Shown piece by piece: positions 31,621 through 33,265 of a stretch of DNA of 33,265 bases. Source of the stretch: an uncultured Bacilli bacterium. Lineage in GTDB: Bacteria > Bacillota_I > Bacilli_A > RF39 > UBA660. A program made the position numbers and the translations under genes. Positions within the stretch are counted from its first letter, which is position 1; each line of letters starts with the position of its first letter. A model generated the notes under the pieces. It did no database searches and was not told the origin of the DNA. It saw only the letters and a list, made by a program, of their open reading frames with translations. The stretch covers positions 1 to 33,265 of the forward strand of contig CANROR010000004.1 of the NCBI GenBank assembly GCA_947632275.1. Reading direction: 5' to 3'.

Positions 31621-32816
31621 GAAAGTTAAGTAGTTATATATTTTTAATTATTTTTATCGCTTCTTTTTTCACTTATCCAGTGCCTACTAAAGCGGTATCT
31701 AATGCGACAACTTTGGCTGGTTTAAGAAAAGATTTGGCCGCTTTTGAAGCTCAAAAGAAAGCTAACGATAGCAAAAAGAAGATGACGCAATCCGAGATTA
31801 AACAAAAGAATAATGATATTGCTAGTGCTAATAAAGAAATCGAAAATTCGGAAGTAAAAATTGAAGATGCCAAGAAAACAATTGAAACAACCGGTGAAAA
31901 GATTAAAGAATACGAAGCTAAGACCGAAGAAATCATGGATTTTTATCAACTAATGATGGGCGATAATTCGTATCTTGAATTTGTGACGGATTCATCAAGT
32001 ATGACCGAACTTATTATGCGTTTAGATGCCGTCGAACAACTTATTGATTATAATCAAGATCAATTAGTAACTTTAGAAAATTTAATTAAAGAAAATGAAC
32101 AAAAGCAAGTTGATTTAATTAAATATGAAAAAGAATTAAATGCCAATATTGAATCTTATGAAAAAAAGATTAAAGAACTTAATTCCGAATATTTAGAGTT
32201 GTCGGATATTTCCGTGGATATTGATAGTGATATTAAAAGCCAAAAAGATGCGATTAAAACTTATGAACAAATGGGTTGTAAAGAAACTGAAACATTGGAA
32301 GCTTGTATTGCGAGAACCAGTTCTTCTACTTGGTTAAAACCGGTACCAAAGGGACGCATAAATAGTTTATTTGGTCGCCGTAATGGTGGCAATGGCGTAT
32401 CAAGTAACCATAGTGGTATTGATATTGGCGTTGCCGAAGGCACTCAAGTATTATCTTCGACTGTGGGAACAGTTGTTACGACGTTTAGAACTAATTGTGG
32501 TGGTAACCAAGTTTATGTCCAATCTTATGTTGGTGGTAAGCCTTATGTTGTATTGTATGCCCATTTACTTAAAGTAAGTGTTAAAACTGGCCAAACAGTT
32601 AATCAAAATACAACGATAGGTTATTCCGGAGGTTACTCGACCTCAACGCGCCATGGTGGTTATGATAAATGTACAACTGGTGCTCATTTACACGTATCTG
32701 TATCCCAAACAGTTTATAAAAATTATTCTAATTATGTTGCGCATTTAATAAATCCTCCTGGTTATCCTAAAACCAAAGGAGCTTGGTTCTATAGCCGTTA
32801 TCAATGGTTTGATTAA
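31617..32816 (+). CDS. Secreted coiled-coil M23 peptidase, EnvC/PcsB-like partner of FtsEX
   Basis: 399 residues. A signal peptide (about 1-27, ending near TKAVS) is followed by long coiled coils (about 30-120 and 145-225) typical of EnvC and PcsB, which FtsX grips, and a C-terminal LytM/M23 domain (about 240-399). In EnvC the LytM domain is degenerate, but here the zinc ligands appear intact: NHSGIDIG, YAHL and HLHVSV. So it may cut peptidoglycan itself rather than only activate an amidase. Translationally coupled to ftsX. The last gene before the small repeat locus. Confidence 0.92.
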   Translation: MRKLSSYIFLIIFIASFFTYPVPTKAVSNATTLAGLRKDLAAFEAQKKANDSKKKMTQSEIKQKNNDIASANKEIENSEVKIEDAKKTIETTGEKIKEYEAKTEEIMDFYQLMMGDNSYLEFVTDSSSMTELIMRLDAVEQLIDYNQDQLVTLENLIKENEQKQVDLIKYEKELNANIESYEKKIKELNSEYLELSDISVDIDSDIKSQKDAIKTYEQMGCKETETLEACIARTSSSTWLKPVPKGRINSLFGRRNGGNGVSSNHSGIDIGVAEGTQVLSSTVGTVVTTFRTNCGGNQVYVQSYVGGKPYVVLYAHLLKVSVKTGQTVNQNTTIGYSGGYSTSTRHGGYDKCTTGAHLHVSVSQTVYKNYSNYVAHLINPPGYPKTKGAWFYSRYQWFD

Positions 32817-32817
32817 T

Positions 32818-32855
32818 AAAGACCTGTTTCTTATTTACAAGAAATAGGTCTTTTT
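32818..32855 (+). terminator. Terminator of the ftsEX-M23 operon
   Basis: A 15-bp stem with a single G-T pair (AAAGACCTGTTTCTT with AAGAAATAGGTCTTT), 6-base loop and T5 tail starts just past the stop codon; the strongest terminator in the window. Confidence 0.92.
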
Positions 32856-32880
32856 CTAACAGTTTAAAAATTAAAAATTC

Positions 32881-32923
32881 CTTTTTATTAAAACTTATGT
32901 CTAGTTTTGTCGAAACACTTGCA
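32881..32923 (+). repeat. 44-bp element, first copy, upstream of the small-peptide promoter
   Basis: Its sequence is repeated at 33222-33265 with one single-base indel and a few substitutions; the shared core is TATGTCTAGTTTTGTCGAAA. It ends in TTGCA, part of the -35 of the following promoter, so it may be a polymerase-upstream or operator element. Confidence 0.7.
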
Positions 32924-32946
32924 TTTCCTTTTTTAACCAATATAAT
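32919..32946 (+). promoter_or_regulatory. Promoter of the small-peptide mRNA
   Basis: TTGCAT (32919-32924), 16-bp spacer, TATAAT (32941-32946). The transcript would start near 32953 and carry a ~100-nt leader. Confidence 0.65.
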
Positions 32947-33051
32947 AGAAAATCGTTACCTTTTAGAGGAGTGCCGTTTAAAGGGGCGTTTTGGTTGTTA
33001 CTCTTTTCTTTTCTAACTTAGTTTAAACAGGTTAAAATAAGGAGGGAATTA

Positions 33052-33135
33052 ATGACTGAAATATATTTTTTAAGACTTTTAGTCTTGTTGCTAGTTTTTA
33101 GGAACTTGCAAATAAAAAATACTCCTCACAAGTAA
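33052..33135 (+). CDS. 27-residue hydrophobic peptide, candidate type I toxin
   Basis: ATG 33052 follows AAGGAGGG (33039-33046) by 5 bases, one of the strongest ribosome sites in the window, and ends at TAA 33133-33135. The peptide has a hydrophobic core at residues 4-16 (IYFLRLLVLLLVF), one internal Arg and a basic C-terminus (NLQIKNTPHK). Size and layout match membrane-acting type I toxins (Ibs, Fst and BsrG classes), but the sequence is not one I can assign to any of them. A ~100-nt leader and an overlapping antisense RNA gene support this reading. No known protein could be checked here; a small membrane peptide of another kind is possible. Confidence 0.55.
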   Translation: MTEIYFLRLLVLLLVFRNLQIKNTPHK

Positions 33136-33141
33136 GGAGTA
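33113..33141 (-). terminator. Terminator of the antisense RNA, inside the peptide gene
   Basis: TACTCCT (33120-33126) pairs with AGGAGTA (33135-33141), an 8-base loop, then on the minus strand a U6 run. The plus strand lacks a T tract after the hairpin, so it acts for the antisense direction. Confidence 0.7.
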
Positions 33142-33185
33142 CTTTCTAGAAATAGTAGGTGCTCCCCTTGGTAGGTAACACTTAC
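33113..33185 (-). ncRNA. Candidate antisense RNA overlapping the 3' end of the peptide gene
   Basis: Expected from a promoter at 33220-33192 on the minus strand and ended by an intrinsic terminator with stem 33120-33126/33135-33141 and U6 at 33119-33114. The RNA of about 73 nt is complementary to the last ~23 bases of the peptide gene and to the downstream region. It contains a 5' hairpin (GTGTT...AGCAC). It could block or degrade the peptide mRNA. Transcription is predicted, not seen. Confidence 0.5.
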
Positions 33186-33191
33186 ATTTAT

Positions 33192-33220
33192 ATTATAAGA
33201 AAAACATCTTCCTTTAGCAA
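33192..33220 (-). promoter_or_regulatory. Promoter of the antisense RNA
   Basis: Minus strand TTGCTA (33220-33215), exactly 17-bp spacer, TATAAT (33197-33192); close to consensus and stronger than the sense promoter, as is common for type I antitoxins. Confidence 0.7.
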
Positions 33221-33221
33221 G

Positions 33222-33265
33222 CGTTTTATTAAAACTTTATGTCTAGTTTTGTCGAAATGCTTGCA
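33222..33265 (+). repeat. Second copy of the 44-bp element, cut by the window end
   Basis: Matches 32881-32923 with a 342-bp offset at the core. It again ends in CTTGCA, so another promoter and peptide unit probably follows outside the window. Confidence 0.7.

Noticed and set aside
32955..33179. MITE-like element bounded by inverted repeats
   Set aside because: The inverted repeat is imperfect with G-U type mismatches, no target-site duplication was seen, and an RNA pairing explains it better.
32881..33265. CRISPR repeats or tracrRNA-like element
   Set aside because: Only two copies 342 bp apart, with promoters and a coding frame between, and no spacer structure or cas genes.

Overview
The window is a gene-dense, AT-rich bacterial chromosome segment. 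TGA serves as a stop codon (for example at the ends of ychF and walJ) and Shine-Dalgarno sites are of the AGGAGG type. Gene content and order (soj/spo0J, DUF951, ychF, then rpsF-ssb-rpsR, rplI-dnaB, walJ-rlmH) match the origin-proximal region of Bacillota. The low GC, many lineage-specific proteins and a gerQ spore-coat homologue suggest a small-genome, probably gut-associated member of the Bacilli (RF39/Erysipelotrichia-like) that may sporulate. That placement is inference. I saw no tRNA, rRNA, CRISPR array, transposase or prophage gene.

Layout: 1-891 holds the end of a Cys/Trp-rich secreted protein and a membrane-anchored protein. 1049-5541 is the parA-parB-DUF951-AbgT transporter-ychF run. 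5603-10116 carries membrane genes (Bax-inhibitor-1-like, RDD, an anchored extracytoplasmic protein, an acyltransferase) and two small unknowns. 10134-11268 is the rpsF-ssb-rpsR operon with a good promoter, a structured leader resembling the S6:S18 autoregulatory motif, and a strong terminator. 11486-17957 is rplI-dnaB-M23 peptidase-walJ-rlmH-coiled-coil protein-ung. 17970-21064 has a LemA-family gene divergent from two FemAB-type aminoacyltransferases. 21220-26780 has an AAA_14/DUF4143 ATPase, 5-formyl-THF cyclo-ligase, a large orphan protein and a SpoVB/MurJ-like flippase. 26867-29997 has a metallo-hydrolase, a frameshifted HipA-like kinase gene, gerQ and yitT. 30039-32816 is ftsE-ftsX followed by an EnvC/PcsB-like M23 protein, a cell-division hydrolase module. 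Much of the window serves the envelope: two M23 proteins, two FemAB enzymes, a flippase, FtsEX and an acyltransferase.

The most interesting stretch is the last ~385 bases, where longer genes are absent. It contains a promoter, a ~100-nt leader with a strong ribosome binding site, a 27-codon hydrophobic peptide gene, and a convergent antisense promoter whose short RNA would end at an intrinsic terminator inside the peptide gene. The leader can pair with sequence downstream of the peptide gene. The 44-bp element upstream of the first promoter recurs 342 bp later at the window edge. This is the architecture of a type I toxin-antitoxin locus, apparently the first unit of a tandem array. I do not recognise the peptide as a member of a named family.

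Promoters share a recurring style: TATAAT or TAAAAT with an upstream TGn extension, 17-bp spacers, and compact divergent arrangements, including one pair with superimposed -35 boxes. Some genes (fau, possibly the flippase) appear to be expressed from leaderless or near-leaderless transcripts.
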